Positions 33,022 to 44,085 are shown, numbered from the stretch's first letter. The stretch: DNA of 64,000 bases from Deltaproteobacteria bacterium (GCA_020632715.1 JACKFA010000001.1:496001-560000), one strand, 5' to 3'. Numbers and translations are program-made. Notes: a model not told the origin generated them from the sequence alone.

Positions 33022-34884
33022 TCAGAAGCTCAGGAGATCGCCGGCGAACGCGGCCTCGACGGGGTCCCCGTTCGTGGTCCCGCCGGCCGTGAACGTGAGC
33101 GTGCCGTTGGTGACGATCCCGACGAGCGCGCCGCCGTCGGCCTCCGTGAAGGTGTAGAGGTAGGCCTGGACCTGATCGATGTCGATGTCGACGGTGTTGC
33201 CGGTCGCGACGACGCCGGGCCTGACGCCCAGATCGACGACGAGGTACGACCCGGTGTCGACCTGGGCGATGAGCTGGAGGTGGCCGAGCTCGGGCTGCTC
33301 CGGGTCCCACCCGGCGCGGCTCCCGACGTTGCCGAGGGTGCCGCTGAAGGTCGGGATGTCGAGGGTGAGCGTGCCGCTGCCGGTGAGGAAGAAGTTGTCC
33401 TCGCCGAGCGAGCCCCAGGTGGTCGTGAGCTCGCCGGAGATCGTGCCGATCTTGCGCAGGCACGGGTCCTCGCGGAGATCGCCGGCCGGCGCCGGGGCCT
33501 TCGCGAGCGCCCCCTCGATGCGCGCGCGCCGCCCCGCGACGAACGCGCGGATCCCGGACGCCGCCGCCTGCGCGGCCACGCGGTCCGACGACCGATGGAG
33601 CGGGCGCGCGAGCGCGTCGAAGGCGTCGATCGCGGCGCGGAGGGCGTCCTCGTCCCAGGCGTCCGCGAGCGCCCGCGTCATCGCGGCCTCGAAGCGCGCG
33701 CGCCCCGCGGGCAGGGACCACAGGCGGTTCGCGATGGCGCCAAGCGTGAACACCGGCGACGCGTCGGGGTCGTCGGGCTGGTCGCCGCGCATGGCGGTGA
33801 ACGTGGCGTCCGCGCCCCACGGGAGCAGCGCGAGGCGCCCGCCCGGCCCCTCCTCGTAGGCGAAGAAGTTGTTGGTGTTGCCGGCGTAGCCGTCCCAGTG
33901 GTTCACGAGCACCTCGACGGCCCAGAAGGTCGCGAGCTCGTCGAGGTCGACCACCGCGGCGAGGGCGTCCATGACGTCGTCGTCCGAGGCGTCGAGCGCG
34001 GCGGTGACGCGGTCGAGGACGCCGCTCGGGGGCTCGTCGTCGTCGATCTGCTTCTCGAAGGTGCCGGTCCAGCCGTCGCGGAAGTCGGACAGCTGCCCCT
34101 CGTAGAGATCGCCGAACGGCTCCTCGTAGAAGCGGCGCATGAAGTCCTTCTTCACGTCCTCGACGTGCGTGAAGACGCCGAGATCCTCGCCGTTCACGGT
34201 CACGTGGGCGAGGTTGCAGCGCGGCGCGGGCACGCCCGCCGCGCGGAAGGTGGCGTAGGTGAGGCAGGCCGCGAAGCGGGAGGGGTCCTGCCGGCCGTTG
34301 TTGAAGGTGAAGCGGTCGACGCCGAGGAGCTCCTGGCCGTCGACGTTCCGGTCGGTGCGCACCTTGAGCGAGGGCCGCACTGGGTCGAGCGAGCCGAGGA
34401 AGCCCTTCTTCCGGACGCCGACGTTCGTGACGGCGTGGCCGTCGATGACGGCGTCCGCGTCGAACCAGGTGAAGGGCGAGTCGGGCGGGGAGGAGAGGCA
34501 GTCGGGGCCGATGACGCTCGCGATGGCGCGAGTCTCCGCGCGGAGGGCCGCCCAGTCGGCGGGCGCGAGCGTGATCTCGACCTCGATGACGCGGTCGGGA
34601 TCGAAGAGGACGGCGCTCGGGTCGGCGGGGTCGACGGTGTCGGCCGGAGCGGCGGTGTCCGTGTCCGCGCTCGCGTCGGCGTCGGGGCGGGTGTCGGCGT
34701 CGGAGACGTCGGCGGCGCCGCTGTCCGCGCCGGTGGTCGCGTCCGCGATGTCGGCGGCGACGGTGTCTGTGACGACGGTGTCTCCGACGTCGCCGGTCCC
34801 CGCGTCCCCGCCGTCGCCCCCACAGGCGGCGAGCGCGGCGAGGCCGAGGAGGGAGAGCGTCACGATGAGGGCGGAGGGGCGCAT
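33022..34884 (-). CDS. CotH-kinase family lipoprotein
   Basis: About 620 residues from the ATG at 34884 (MRPSALIV...), which gives a clean lipoprotein signal ending LAALAAC; the frame also opens at 34905. A low-complexity Thr/Asp/Ala linker (about residues 25-90) precedes the CotH domain: VGVRKKGFLGS, LKVRTDRNVDGQELLG, FTFNNGRQDPS, and the active-site segment FWAVEVLVNHWDGYAGNTNNFF...LPWGADATF. Known CotH proteins are secreted protein kinases that phosphorylate coat or surface proteins. The last 150 residues form a separate beta-rich domain. TATGCT ends six bases before the ATG, again suggesting a leaderless mRNA. Confidence 0.9.
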   Translation of the reverse strand: MRPSALIVTLSLLGLAALAACGGDGGDAGTGDVGDTVVTDTVAADIADATTGADSGAADVSDADTRPDADASADTDTAAPADTVDPADPSAVLFDPDRVIEVEITLAPADWAALRAETRAIASVIGPDCLSSPPDSPFTWFDADAVIDGHAVTNVGVRKKGFLGSLDPVRPSLKVRTDRNVDGQELLGVDRFTFNNGRQDPSRFAACLTYATFRAAGVPAPRCNLAHVTVNGEDLGVFTHVEDVKKDFMRRFYEEPFGDLYEGQLSDFRDGWTGTFEKQIDDDEPPSGVLDRVTAALDASDDDVMDALAAVVDLDELATFWAVEVLVNHWDGYAGNTNNFFAYEEGPGGRLALLPWGADATFTAMRGDQPDDPDASPVFTLGAIANRLWSLPAGRARFEAAMTRALADAWDEDALRAAIDAFDALARPLHRSSDRVAAQAAASGIRAFVAGRRARIEGALAKAPAPAGDLREDPCLRKIGTISGELTTTWGSLGEDNFFLTGSGTLTLDIPTFSGTLGNVGSRAGWDPEQPELGHLQLIAQVDTGSYLVVDLGVRPGVVATGNTVDIDIDQVQAYLYTFTEADGGALVGIVTNGTLTFTAGGTTNGDPVEAAFAGDLLSF

Positions 34885-34936
34885 CCCGAGAGCATAGCAG
34901 ACCATGGCCCTCGCTCCGGGGTTCGTTCCGACGGCC

Positions 34937-36340
34937 TCACCCCGTGAGGTGGTCCGAGGTCGCCCGATGCCAGCGCGCGAGGCGCAGGACCAGCGCGGGG
35001 ACGACGCCCTGGAGGGCGCCCGTCGCGAAGATGACCGCGCCGAGGCCGGCCACGTCGGCGCCGCCCGCGCCCGGGCGGGCGAAGGCGAAGGCGAGCGCGC
35101 CCTGGAAGACGAGCAGGATCGCCACGTCCCAGACGAGCGGCGCGCGCATGTTGCCGGCGCCGTTGAACGCCATCGCGATGACGATGCCCGTCACGACGAA
35201 GGCGTAGGCGGGCGCGGCGTAGGCGTAGATGGCGTCCGTCGCGACGACCGCCGCCGGGTCGTCCGGGATGAAGGCCGCCGCCAGCGCCCCCGCGAACACG
35301 AGCATCGTGGTCATCGTGACGAGGCTCGTGAGCACCGCGTAGAGGACGCCCGACCACGCGGCGCGCCCGGCGAAGCGGCGCCGGCCGGCGCCGAGGGCCA
35401 TCCCGACGACGGGCGCCGTGCCGCCGCCCCAGGCGAAGGCGAGGATGAGCGTCGGGAGGTCGAGCTTGATCCACACGTTCACGGCCGTGTAGGTCGGGTT
35501 CCCGGTGGCGGTGGCGTAGCGATCGGCGACGATCGCGAGCAGCACGAGGAAGCCGACGAGGCGCACGCTCTGCTGCATGGCCGAGGCGAGGCCGAGGCGG
35601 AGCTGCTTCCTGAGGGCCGCCGCGTGGACGAAGCGCTCGCCGGGCGGCGGGCGGAGCGGGATCCGGCGCGCGATGAGCCAGACGAGCACACCGCCGCCGA
35701 GCCCGCGCAGGATGACGGTGATGACCCCGGCCGCGACGACGCCGCCCTTGGGCGCGCCGAAGAGGCCGAGCACGAACACCGCCTCGAGGCCGATCGTCAG
35801 GAGCGACATCACGGCGACGACGGCGAGCGGGCCGCCGGTCTGGCCGCGCGCGCGGAGGACGGCGATGCCGATGGCGACGAAGATCGTGCCGAAGCCGCCG
35901 AGCGCCATGATGCGGAGGAAGGCGGTCCCCTGGACGCGGGTCTCGCCGTCGGCCATGACGACGTCGCCGATGGGGCCCGCGAGGAGGCCGACCACGACGG
36001 AGAGGAGGCTCAAGGCGACGCCGATGACGAGCGCCTGCCGGGTGTGCCGCCGCACGGCGAGCGCGTCGCCGCCGCCGTGCGCGAAGGCGATCTCGGCGAC
36101 GGCCGCGTTGCCGAGGCCGTTCGCGAGGAGCGCGAAGATCCCGGTCACGATGTCGCTCGCCGCGGCGCCCGCGAGGGAGGCGCCGCCGTCGCCGACCTGC
36201 CCGAAGACCCAGACCTCGGTCAGGTTGAAGCCGAACTGGAAGATCGCGGCGAGCGCGAGCGGGTAGCCGACGAGCGCGACCGCGCGGAACGGCGAGCCCC
36301 GGAGGAGCGGGGGCGTCCCCGCGGCGTCGAGGTCCGTCAC
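34937..36340 (-). CDS. MATE-family multidrug/cation antiporter
   Basis: 467 residues from a GTG at 36340 with GGAG upstream; a longer frame to 36427 runs into the CACGGAG repeat and is unlikely to be real. Twelve transmembrane helices in two halves are predicted. Typical MATE segments are present (NLTEVWVFGQVGDGGASLAG in helix 2, LRARGQTGGPL, IKLDLPTLILAFAWGGGTAPVVGMALGAG in helix 7-8). It would export cationic or organic compounds using a sodium or proton gradient. Substrate unknown. Confidence 0.88.
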   Translation of the reverse strand: MTDLDAAGTPPLLRGSPFRAVALVGYPLALAAIFQFGFNLTEVWVFGQVGDGGASLAGAAASDIVTGIFALLANGLGNAAVAEIAFAHGGGDALAVRRHTRQALVIGVALSLLSVVVGLLAGPIGDVVMADGETRVQGTAFLRIMALGGFGTIFVAIGIAVLRARGQTGGPLAVVAVMSLLTIGLEAVFVLGLFGAPKGGVVAAGVITVILRGLGGGVLVWLIARRIPLRPPPGERFVHAAALRKQLRLGLASAMQQSVRLVGFLVLLAIVADRYATATGNPTYTAVNVWIKLDLPTLILAFAWGGGTAPVVGMALGAGRRRFAGRAAWSGVLYAVLTSLVTMTTMLVFAGALAAAFIPDDPAAVVATDAIYAYAAPAYAFVVTGIVIAMAFNGAGNMRAPLVWDVAILLVFQGALAFAFARPGAGGADVAGLGAVIFATGALQGVVPALVLRLARWHRATSDHLTG

Positions 36341-36667
36341 GCGGAGCTCCGCGACGAGGGGGACGCGAGGTCGACGCGCGCGGGCGCCAACGGCTCCGCC
36401 TTCTGCAACACGGAGGCGCGCAGGCACGGAGGGATCGAGGCGTGACCGGGCCTGGGCGCTGCTCGTTCAGCTGCGCCCTCCGTGCCTCCGTGCCTCCGTG
36501 GTTTCCCTCCGACGCGACCCCGGAGCACACAGGAGCGCGAACGCCGGCAAAGGATCGGATGACCATCCGCCCTCTCCGCCCGCCCTCCGTGTCTCCGGGT
36601 CTCCGTGGTTACCGAACGATCGTCCATGTCGTCGCCGCCGCGCCCGCTCGTCATCGGCTTCCTGATG
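36341..36667. repeat. Intergenic region with CACGGAG-rich inverted repeat and an extra half copy
   Basis: Left arm 36407-36433 (two CACGGAG units) faces right arm 36476-36507 (three CCTCCGTG units ending GTGGTTTCCC) across about 42 bases. A further half copy lies at 36583-36611. The segment separates the MATE gene start from the ftsK 3' end. No gene or clear promoter was seen otherwise. Confidence 0.75.
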
Positions 36668-39364
36668 TCAGATCGGGTCGATGAAGACCTCCCGCGGGCG
36701 GCTCGTGCCGTCCGAGGGGCCGACGATACCGTTCTCCTCCATCATCTCGATGATGCGGGCGGAGCGGTTGTAGCCGATCTTGAGCTTCCGCTGGAGGAAG
36801 CTGATCGAGGCGTTGCGGGTCTCCGCGATGATGCGCACGGCCTGGTCGTAGAGGTCGTCGTGCTCGTTGTCCGCCTCCTGGAAGCGGCCCGAGTCCTCGT
36901 CCTCGTGCGCGAGGATCCCGAGGTCGTAGTCGGGCGTCCCCTGCTCCTTCAGGTGCGCGACGATGCGGTGCACCTCGTCCTCGCTGACGAAGGCGCCGTG
37001 GACGCGCTGGAGCGCCGAGGTCCCCGGCGGCATGAAGAGCATGTCGCCCATGCCGAGGAGGTTCTCCGAGCCGCTGCGGTCGAGGATCGTGCGCGAGTCG
37101 ATCTTCGAGGCGACCTGGAAGCTGATGCGCGTCGGGAAGTTGGCCTTGATGAGGCCCGTGATGACGTCGACCGACGGGCGCTGCGTCGCGAGGATGAGGT
37201 GGATGCCGGAGGCGCGGGCCATCTGCGCGAGGCGCGCGATGGAGTGCTCGACCTCCTTGCTCGCGACCATCATGAGGTCGGCGAGCTCGTCGATGATGAC
37301 CACGATGAGCGGGAGCTTCTCGACGGGCGTCCCGTCGGCGTCGAGCACGACGCCCGCGGGGTCGAGCTCACCCTTCGCCTCGCGCTTCACCTTCGCCATG
37401 CGCAGGCGCTCCGGGAGCGCCTGGTTCGGGTTCTCGAGGAAGCTCTCGACCTTCGTGTTGAAGTTCGCGAGGTTCCGGACGCCCATGTCGGCCATGAGCT
37501 TGTAGCGCCGCTCCATCTCCTTCACGGCCCAGCGGAGCGCGATCGCCGCCTGCTTCGGGTCGGTCACGACGGGCAGGAGGAGGTGCGGGATCCCCTCGTA
37601 GATCGAGAGCTCGAGCATCTTCGGGTCCACCATGATGAGGCGGACGTCCTCGGGGCTCGCCTTGTAGAGCATCGAGCAGATGAAGGTGTTGATGGCGACG
37701 GACTTGCCGCTGCCCGTGGCGCCGGCGACGAGGAGGTGCGGCGCCTTCTGGAGGTTCATCACCGTCGGCGTGCCGACGATGTCCTTCCCGAGCGCCATCG
37801 TGAGCTTGCTCTTGGCCTTGCTGTAGGCGGGGTCGGAGAGGATCTCCTTGAGCCACACGACCTCGCGCGAGCGGTTCGGCACCTCGATGCCGACGACGTT
37901 CTTCCCCGGGATCGGCGCGACGATGCGGATCCGGAGCGCCGAGAGCGCCATCGCGAGGTCGTCGGAGAGGTTCGCGATGGCCGAGATCTTCACGCCGGGG
38001 GCCGGCAGGAACTCGTACATCGTGATGACGGGCCCGGGGTGGATCTCGACGACGTTGCCCTTGACCTTGTAGTCGAGGAGCTTGGCCTCGAGGATCTGCG
38101 CGTTCCGCTTCAGGAGCTCGCGGTCGTAGGTCGTGCTCTCGGGCGCGTTGTAGTCGAGGAACGAGAGGCTCGGGAGCTGGTAGGGGGTCTCCTCCTCGGT
38201 CGCGTCGAGCGGGAGCTGCTCGCCCACGACCAGGTCGCCGCGGCGGCGCATCGCGGCGGACTCGACGATCTTGATGGCGCCGAGGCTCGCCGTGGCGGAG
38301 CCGTCGGCCGCGGGCTCGCTCGCGGCGCCGTCCGCGTCGTCGCCGCCGTCGAAGTCGTCGCTCGCGCCGGCGTCGTCGAGGTCCTCGTCGCCGTATGCCC
38401 CGTCGGCGTCGAGGTCGCCGTGGGCGTCGAGCGCGGCGTCGTCGTCCTCGAGCTCGGGCTCGGGCTCGGGCGCGGGCGCCGGGCGCGCGCCGCGCGCGAC
38501 CGGACGCGCCGCCGGCTCGCGGATGACGGGCTCGCGCGAGGTCTCGGCGGCGGGCGGCGGCGTCGGGCGCGGGGCGATGCGCGGGCCGGCGGGCTCCGCG
38601 GCGGCCTCGCCCTTCGCGGCGGGCTCCGCGGCGCGCTCCTCGCGGGCGGCCTTGGCGCGCGCGGGCTCGGCGCCCGCGTCGGCGTCGGCGTCGAGGGCCT
38701 CCTCGCCGTCGCCATCGGCCTCCTCGAGGTCGCCGTGGTTCATGATGCGCTGCATCATCCGCACGGGGCGCATGCTGCCGCGCTTCACGAGGTGGAAGAG
38801 CTCGAAGATGCTGCGCCGCGTGATGGCGATGACGCTCACGACGAACATCGCGAGGAAGACGATGAACGTGCCGGCGTTCGAGAGCAGCGACGCGCTGATC
38901 TCGCCGACCATGGCGCCCGTCTCGCCGCCCGGCGGGTGGTCGAGCAGGTGGCCGGGGGAGAAGATGACGTGGCAGAGCACGGCCCCGGACAAGAGCGCCC
39001 CGAGCCACCCCACGACGTCGAGCTTGGTCACGCGCGCGCGCCGCCCGATGAGGTAGGAGAGCCCGAAGTAGCCGAACGCGAAGGTCAGGACGAAGGCGCC
39101 GCCGCCGAGCGCGTCGAGGAACAGGTTCGCGACCTGCGCCCCGAGCGGCCCGACGAGGTTGTGCGTCCCGGCGCCGCGCCCGCGCGCGGCCGGGAGCACG
39201 TCCTGGCCGTCGAAGGAGACGAGCGCGAGGAAGAGCGCGATCGCGAAGGCCAGGACGACGATCCCGTAGATCTCGAGGCGGATCACCTGGTCGTCGTCGG
39301 ACCGGCGCCCGACGACGCGGTCCCTGGCGTGAAAAGAGCGGTCCATATCGGTGTTCGTTGCCAC
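36668..39364 (-). CDS. ftsK: DNA translocase FtsK/SpoIIIE
   Basis: 898 residues. Four N-terminal transmembrane helices (about residues 30-185) anchor it at the septum, followed by a long acidic, Ala/Pro-rich linker (about 210-380). The motor has Walker A ATGSGKSVAINTF near 545, Walker B LIVVIIDELADLMMV and the gamma winged helix at the C-terminus (KLKIGYNRSARIIEMMEENGIVG), which reads polar DNA motifs. It pumps chromosome ends through the closing septum and activates dimer resolution. The start at 39364 is GTG, six bases after TAGGTT; the ATG seven codons in (39346) is an alternative with no ribosome site. Confidence 0.96.
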   Translation of the reverse strand: MATNTDMDRSFHARDRVVGRRSDDDQVIRLEIYGIVVLAFAIALFLALVSFDGQDVLPAARGRGAGTHNLVGPLGAQVANLFLDALGGGAFVLTFAFGYFGLSYLIGRRARVTKLDVVGWLGALLSGAVLCHVIFSPGHLLDHPPGGETGAMVGEISASLLSNAGTFIVFLAMFVVSVIAITRRSIFELFHLVKRGSMRPVRMMQRIMNHGDLEEADGDGEEALDADADAGAEPARAKAAREERAAEPAAKGEAAAEPAGPRIAPRPTPPPAAETSREPVIREPAARPVARGARPAPAPEPEPELEDDDAALDAHGDLDADGAYGDEDLDDAGASDDFDGGDDADGAASEPAADGSATASLGAIKIVESAAMRRRGDLVVGEQLPLDATEEETPYQLPSLSFLDYNAPESTTYDRELLKRNAQILEAKLLDYKVKGNVVEIHPGPVITMYEFLPAPGVKISAIANLSDDLAMALSALRIRIVAPIPGKNVVGIEVPNRSREVVWLKEILSDPAYSKAKSKLTMALGKDIVGTPTVMNLQKAPHLLVAGATGSGKSVAINTFICSMLYKASPEDVRLIMVDPKMLELSIYEGIPHLLLPVVTDPKQAAIALRWAVKEMERRYKLMADMGVRNLANFNTKVESFLENPNQALPERLRMAKVKREAKGELDPAGVVLDADGTPVEKLPLIVVIIDELADLMMVASKEVEHSIARLAQMARASGIHLILATQRPSVDVITGLIKANFPTRISFQVASKIDSRTILDRSGSENLLGMGDMLFMPPGTSALQRVHGAFVSEDEVHRIVAHLKEQGTPDYDLGILAHEDEDSGRFQEADNEHDDLYDQAVRIIAETRNASISFLQRKLKIGYNRSARIIEMMEENGIVGPSDGTSRPREVFIDPI

Positions 39365-39370
39365 CCGCCG

Positions 39371-39398
39371 AACCTACCCCGGCGCGAGGCGTGCGCAA
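39371..39398 (-). promoter_or_regulatory. ftsK promoter, leaderless geometry
   Basis: On the minus strand, TTGCGC (39398-39393), 16 bases, TAGGTT (39376-39371). The -10 box ends six bases before the GTG start at 39364. Box sequence and spacing nearly repeat those of the GreA/B-like gene. Confidence 0.5.
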
Positions 39399-39486
39399 CT
39401 TTGCACCCTGAACGGGCGTTCCGTCCAGCGCCGGTTCGCGGGAGCCCGTGCCTATCGTTGTCGTCCACCCCGGCCTGGAGCCCGCC

Positions 39487-40212
39487 ATGCGCCGCAGCCC
39501 CGCCCTCCCCTGCCTCCTCGCGAGCCTCACCCTCGCCTGCCTCGTCCCGGCCTGTGTCGACGAGGACGTGGGCGGCCGCGCCGTCGGCGCGAGCTGCGTC
39601 GGCGCGAGCGAGTGCGAGAGCCGCATCTGCGGCGCCGGTCGCTGCCTGGCGCCGGCCGCCGACGAGGACGGCGACGGCATCGACAACGAGACCGAGCTCG
39701 CCCTCGGGACCGACCCGCTCGCGGCCGACACCGACGGGGACGGCGTGGACGACCTCGCCGAGGTCGGCGCGGACGTGACGGCGGGCGACGACGCCGACGG
39801 CGACGGCAAGATCGACGCCATCGAGAGCGCGACGGCCGACTGCGACGAGGACGGGACGCCCGACCAGGACGATCCGACCGACGGCGCCGATCCCTTCGGC
39901 GTGTGCGGGACGATCCTCGGCGACGACGCCTGCCTCGCGCTCTGCACGGAGGCCGCGGCGCGCGCGTGCGTCGGCTTCGAGGCGGCGACCTGCCTCGCCG
40001 AGTGCGACGTCTTCGTCGCCGAGTCGGCCAACACCGAGGCGTGCGTCGCGCCGTTCGACGCCCTCGCCACCTGCGCGGTCGCCCAGCACGGGCTCCGCTG
40101 CCCCATGAGCACCTCGCGCTTCACGTCGTTCCCGGACTTCGACGAGGGCGTCTGCCGCGAGCAGCTCCTCGCCCTCGAGGCGTGTGGCGGCGCGGGCGCG
40201 ACCACGCCTTGA
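39487..40212 (+). CDS. Lipoprotein with TSP3-type calcium-binding repeats (paralogue 1)
   Basis: 241 residues from the ATG at 39487 (GGAG seven bases upstream). Lipoprotein signal ends LVPAC. A Cys-rich segment (ASCVGASECESRICGAGRC) is followed by DxDGDGxDD repeats (DEDGDGIDNETELALGTDPL, DTDGDGVDDLAEVG, DADGDGKIDAIE), the thrombospondin type 3 calcium-binding pattern. The rest has conserved Cys spacing. Probable calcium-stabilised surface protein. The following gene is a tandem paralogue with an extra C-terminal domain. Confidence 0.85.
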   Translation: MRRSPALPCLLASLTLACLVPACVDEDVGGRAVGASCVGASECESRICGAGRCLAPAADEDGDGIDNETELALGTDPLAADTDGDGVDDLAEVGADVTAGDDADGDGKIDAIESATADCDEDGTPDQDDPTDGADPFGVCGTILGDDACLALCTEAAARACVGFEAATCLAECDVFVAESANTEACVAPFDALATCAVAQHGLRCPMSTSRFTSFPDFDEGVCREQLLALEACGGAGATTP

Positions 40213-40293
40213 CGGACGGGCCCGCGGGTCGACAGCGGCGGCGCGAGGCGCATACTCGGCGGAACCCTCGTCCTCGCACCCAGGGATCCAGCC

Positions 40294-41382
40294 ATGTCGA
40301 GCCGTGCCCCCCTCGTCGCGCGCGTCGCGCCCGTCATCGTCGTCGCCCTCGCCGCCGCCTTCGCCGGCGCGTGCGGCGACGGCCAGAAGAAGCGCGCCAT
40401 CGGCGCGGCGTGCGACGTGTCCTCGCAGTGCCAGAGCGGGATCTGCGGCGGCGGGCAGTGCCTCGATCCCGAGGTCGACACCGACGGCGACGGCCTCGTG
40501 AACCGCGTCGAGGCCGCGCTCGGGACGGATCCGGTGGCCTCGGACAGCGACGGCGACGGCGTGACCGACGGCAGCGAGGTCGGCGCGGACGTGGCTCACG
40601 CGCTCGACAGCGACGGGGACGGCAAGATCGACGCCATCGAGAGCGCGACGGACGACTGCGACGGCGACGACGTCCCCGACCAGGACGACCCGACGGATGG
40701 CACGGACAGCTTCGGCCACTGCGGCGGTGTCGTGGCCGACCCGTGCGCGCTCGTGTGCGACGCCGCGTCGTCGCTCGGCTGTGAGGGCTTCACCTCGGCG
40801 CAGTGCCTCGACGAGTGCGACACGTTCCGGCTCGACCACGGCACGACGGCCGCGTGCGAGGCCGCGTTCGCGAACGTCGCCTCGTGCCTCGTGGCGGCGC
40901 AGTCGTTCATCTGTCCGGCGGCGGACACGGGGCGCTCGTCCTTCCCGGACGTCGCCGGGACCGCCTGCCAGAGCGAGGCCGCGAGCTACGAGAGCTGTAG
41001 CGGCGGGACCGACACGTGCTCCATCGACCCCGAGCCGCTCGACGTCGGCATCACGCTCGACCTCCAGCTCTCCGAGGGCCTGCCGTTCGAGGTCCTCGCG
41101 GTCGACACCACCGCCGGGGTGCCGCTCGACGTCGTGCTGTCGCAGAGCGGCGGCACGCAGGACTTCGCCACGGTGCAGGTGACGCTCTACGACGCGAGCG
41201 ATCCGTCGTTCTGCGTGCTCTTCGCGGGGCCGGGCTCGGGGCTCCCGGTCGGCGAGGACAGCACCGACACCGAGCGCCACATCGGCCTCGCCGCGAGCGA
41301 CAACCCGGGGAGCCTACAGATCTACGTGGCCGCGGGCGGCGCCGCGCACTTCAAGATCCAGGTGCTCGAGCTCGCGCCGTGA
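40294..41382 (+). CDS. Lipoprotein with TSP3-type repeats and C-terminal beta domain (paralogue 2)
   Basis: 362 residues. Lipobox FAGAC. It aligns with the preceding gene throughout the first 240 residues: Cys-rich SSQCQSGICGGGQC, repeats DTDGDGLVNRVEAALGTDP, DSDGDGVTDGSEVG and DSDGDGKIDAIESATDDC, and the same later Cys pattern (CLDECDTF, AACEAAFANVASCLVA). It then adds about 110 residues of beta-rich sequence (LDVGITLDLQLSEG to KIQVLELAP) resembling a C-terminal pre-peptidase-type domain. Tandem duplication followed by gain or loss of that domain is the simplest history. Confidence 0.85.
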   Translation: MSSRAPLVARVAPVIVVALAAAFAGACGDGQKKRAIGAACDVSSQCQSGICGGGQCLDPEVDTDGDGLVNRVEAALGTDPVASDSDGDGVTDGSEVGADVAHALDSDGDGKIDAIESATDDCDGDDVPDQDDPTDGTDSFGHCGGVVADPCALVCDAASSLGCEGFTSAQCLDECDTFRLDHGTTAACEAAFANVASCLVAAQSFICPAADTGRSSFPDVAGTACQSEAASYESCSGGTDTCSIDPEPLDVGITLDLQLSEGLPFEVLAVDTTAGVPLDVVLSQSGGTQDFATVQVTLYDASDPSFCVLFAGPGSGLPVGEDSTDTERHIGLAASDNPGSLQIYVAAGGAAHFKIQVLELAP

Positions 41383-41404
41383 GGCGTGCGCGAACGCGTC
41401 GGAC

Positions 41405-41427
41405 AAAAGAGTTAATCAGACTCTTTT
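41405..41427. terminator. A/T-rich hairpin between convergent genes
   Basis: AAAAGAGT and ACTCTTTT form a perfect 8-bp stem around a 7-base loop, 22 bases after the TSP3 lipoprotein stop. The arms supply an A tract and T tract on both strands. It is a remarkably AT-rich element in this GC-rich DNA and probably terminates transcription from both sides. Confidence 0.55.
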
Positions 41428-41439
41428 AACGCGATCGGG

Positions 41440-41564
41440 AGACACGGAGACACGGAGGAGCACGGAGGGAGCACACGCGGCCGTCTCGACGCATTCGCCG
41501 GGTACGCGCTGCGGTCGAACGCCTCCGCGATCCCTCCGTGCCTCCGTGCCTCCGTGGTTTCCCC
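41440..41564. repeat. CACGGAG-rich inverted repeat, copy 3
   Basis: Left arm 41440-41473 is identical over 34 bases to 12769-12802. Right arm 41532-41564 has three CCTCCGTG units and ends GTGGTTTCCCC, matching 36476-36507. About 58 unrelated bases lie between the arms. Confidence 0.8.
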
Positions 41565-41600
41565 TTCAGGCTCGGCATGTTGCGCGCCGCGCCGAGCGCG

Positions 41601-43242
<1,642 letters not shown>

Positions 43243-43253
<11 letters not shown>

Positions 43254-44085
43254 GGTTCGCTCCCTCGGAACCGGACTCGGACTCGGGACCGGACTCGGCC
43301 GCGGCCTTCCGGTCGGCATCGATCTCGGCGTCGCTCGCCCGCAGGTACGCCGGATCGACCGGCGGGGCCATGGCGCCGTCGCGGCGATGGGCGTCCCAGG
43401 CGAGCCCGGCGAGGGCCGCGACGTGGGTGGCGGCGCCGCGGTGCCAGGTGGGCGGAACATCGCTCGCCACCCCATGCACCACCGCTCCCGACCCCAGGAA
43501 CGTCACGGACTCCCCCTCGCGGGCGGCCTCCCGGACCGCCGACAGCACGGAGTCGCACGTCGCCGCGCGCGGCGCAAGCACGAGTTCCAACTCCCCGTAA
43601 GCCGGCACCCTGTACGCCGCGCCGAAGACCTCCCCGCGGCGCGCGTCGATCAGCGGCACCACGAGCCCGTCGCGCCCCGCCGCGTGCTGCGCGAGCGCGT
43701 CGAGGCTCGGCACCGTCCACACCGGCACCCCGAGGCCGAGCGAGAGGCCGAGCGCCGTCGAGAGGCCGACGCGGACCCCCGTGAAGCCGCCCGGGCCGCG
43801 CCCCGCCGCGATGAGCGCGAGGTCCTTCGGCGCGAGCCCCTGCCGCCAGAGGAGCTGGTCGACGAGGAGCAGCACGCTGTCGGCGTGCTTGTGGCCGCGC
43901 TGCGTGGTGACCTCCTCGGCCAGGCGCCACGCCGACACCGGCCGCCCCACCTCGGTCGGCAGCCGCCAGAGCGCCGCCGAGAGCTCGTCCCCGCCGGTCT
44001 CGAGGCCGAGCACCCACGGCCCGTCCGGCCCCGCCGGGCCGCGCACGCGGCGCCCCCGGGGGTTCACGCGCGCGGCCGGGCTCAT
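43243..44085 (-). CDS. tsaB: tRNA threonylcarbamoyladenosine biosynthesis protein TsaB
   Basis: 280 residues. TsaB is the ASKHA-fold partner of TsaD in t6A37 modification of ANN-decoding tRNAs. The N-terminal WVLGLETGGDELSAAL strand and the conserved AAGRGPGGFTGVRVGLSTALGL segment (family GPGSFTGLRIG) identify it. The C-terminus has a Glu/Ser-rich tail. The start overlaps the rseP stop (TGATG) and the 3' end overlaps pyrG. The N-terminal extension MSPAARVNPRG may be partly dispensable; an internal start is possible. Confidence 0.9.

Noticed and set aside
31438..34947. A 1169-codon open frame on the + strand
   Set aside because: It lies antisense to the oxidoreductase and CotH genes, is dominated by Arg, Glu, Gly and Val as expected of the complementary frame of GC-rich genes, and has no family motif.
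36340..36427. Upstream start for the MATE transporter
   Set aside because: The extra 29 residues are Arg/Ala-rich and begin inside the CACGGAG repeat; the GTG at 36340 has a ribosome site and gives normal length.
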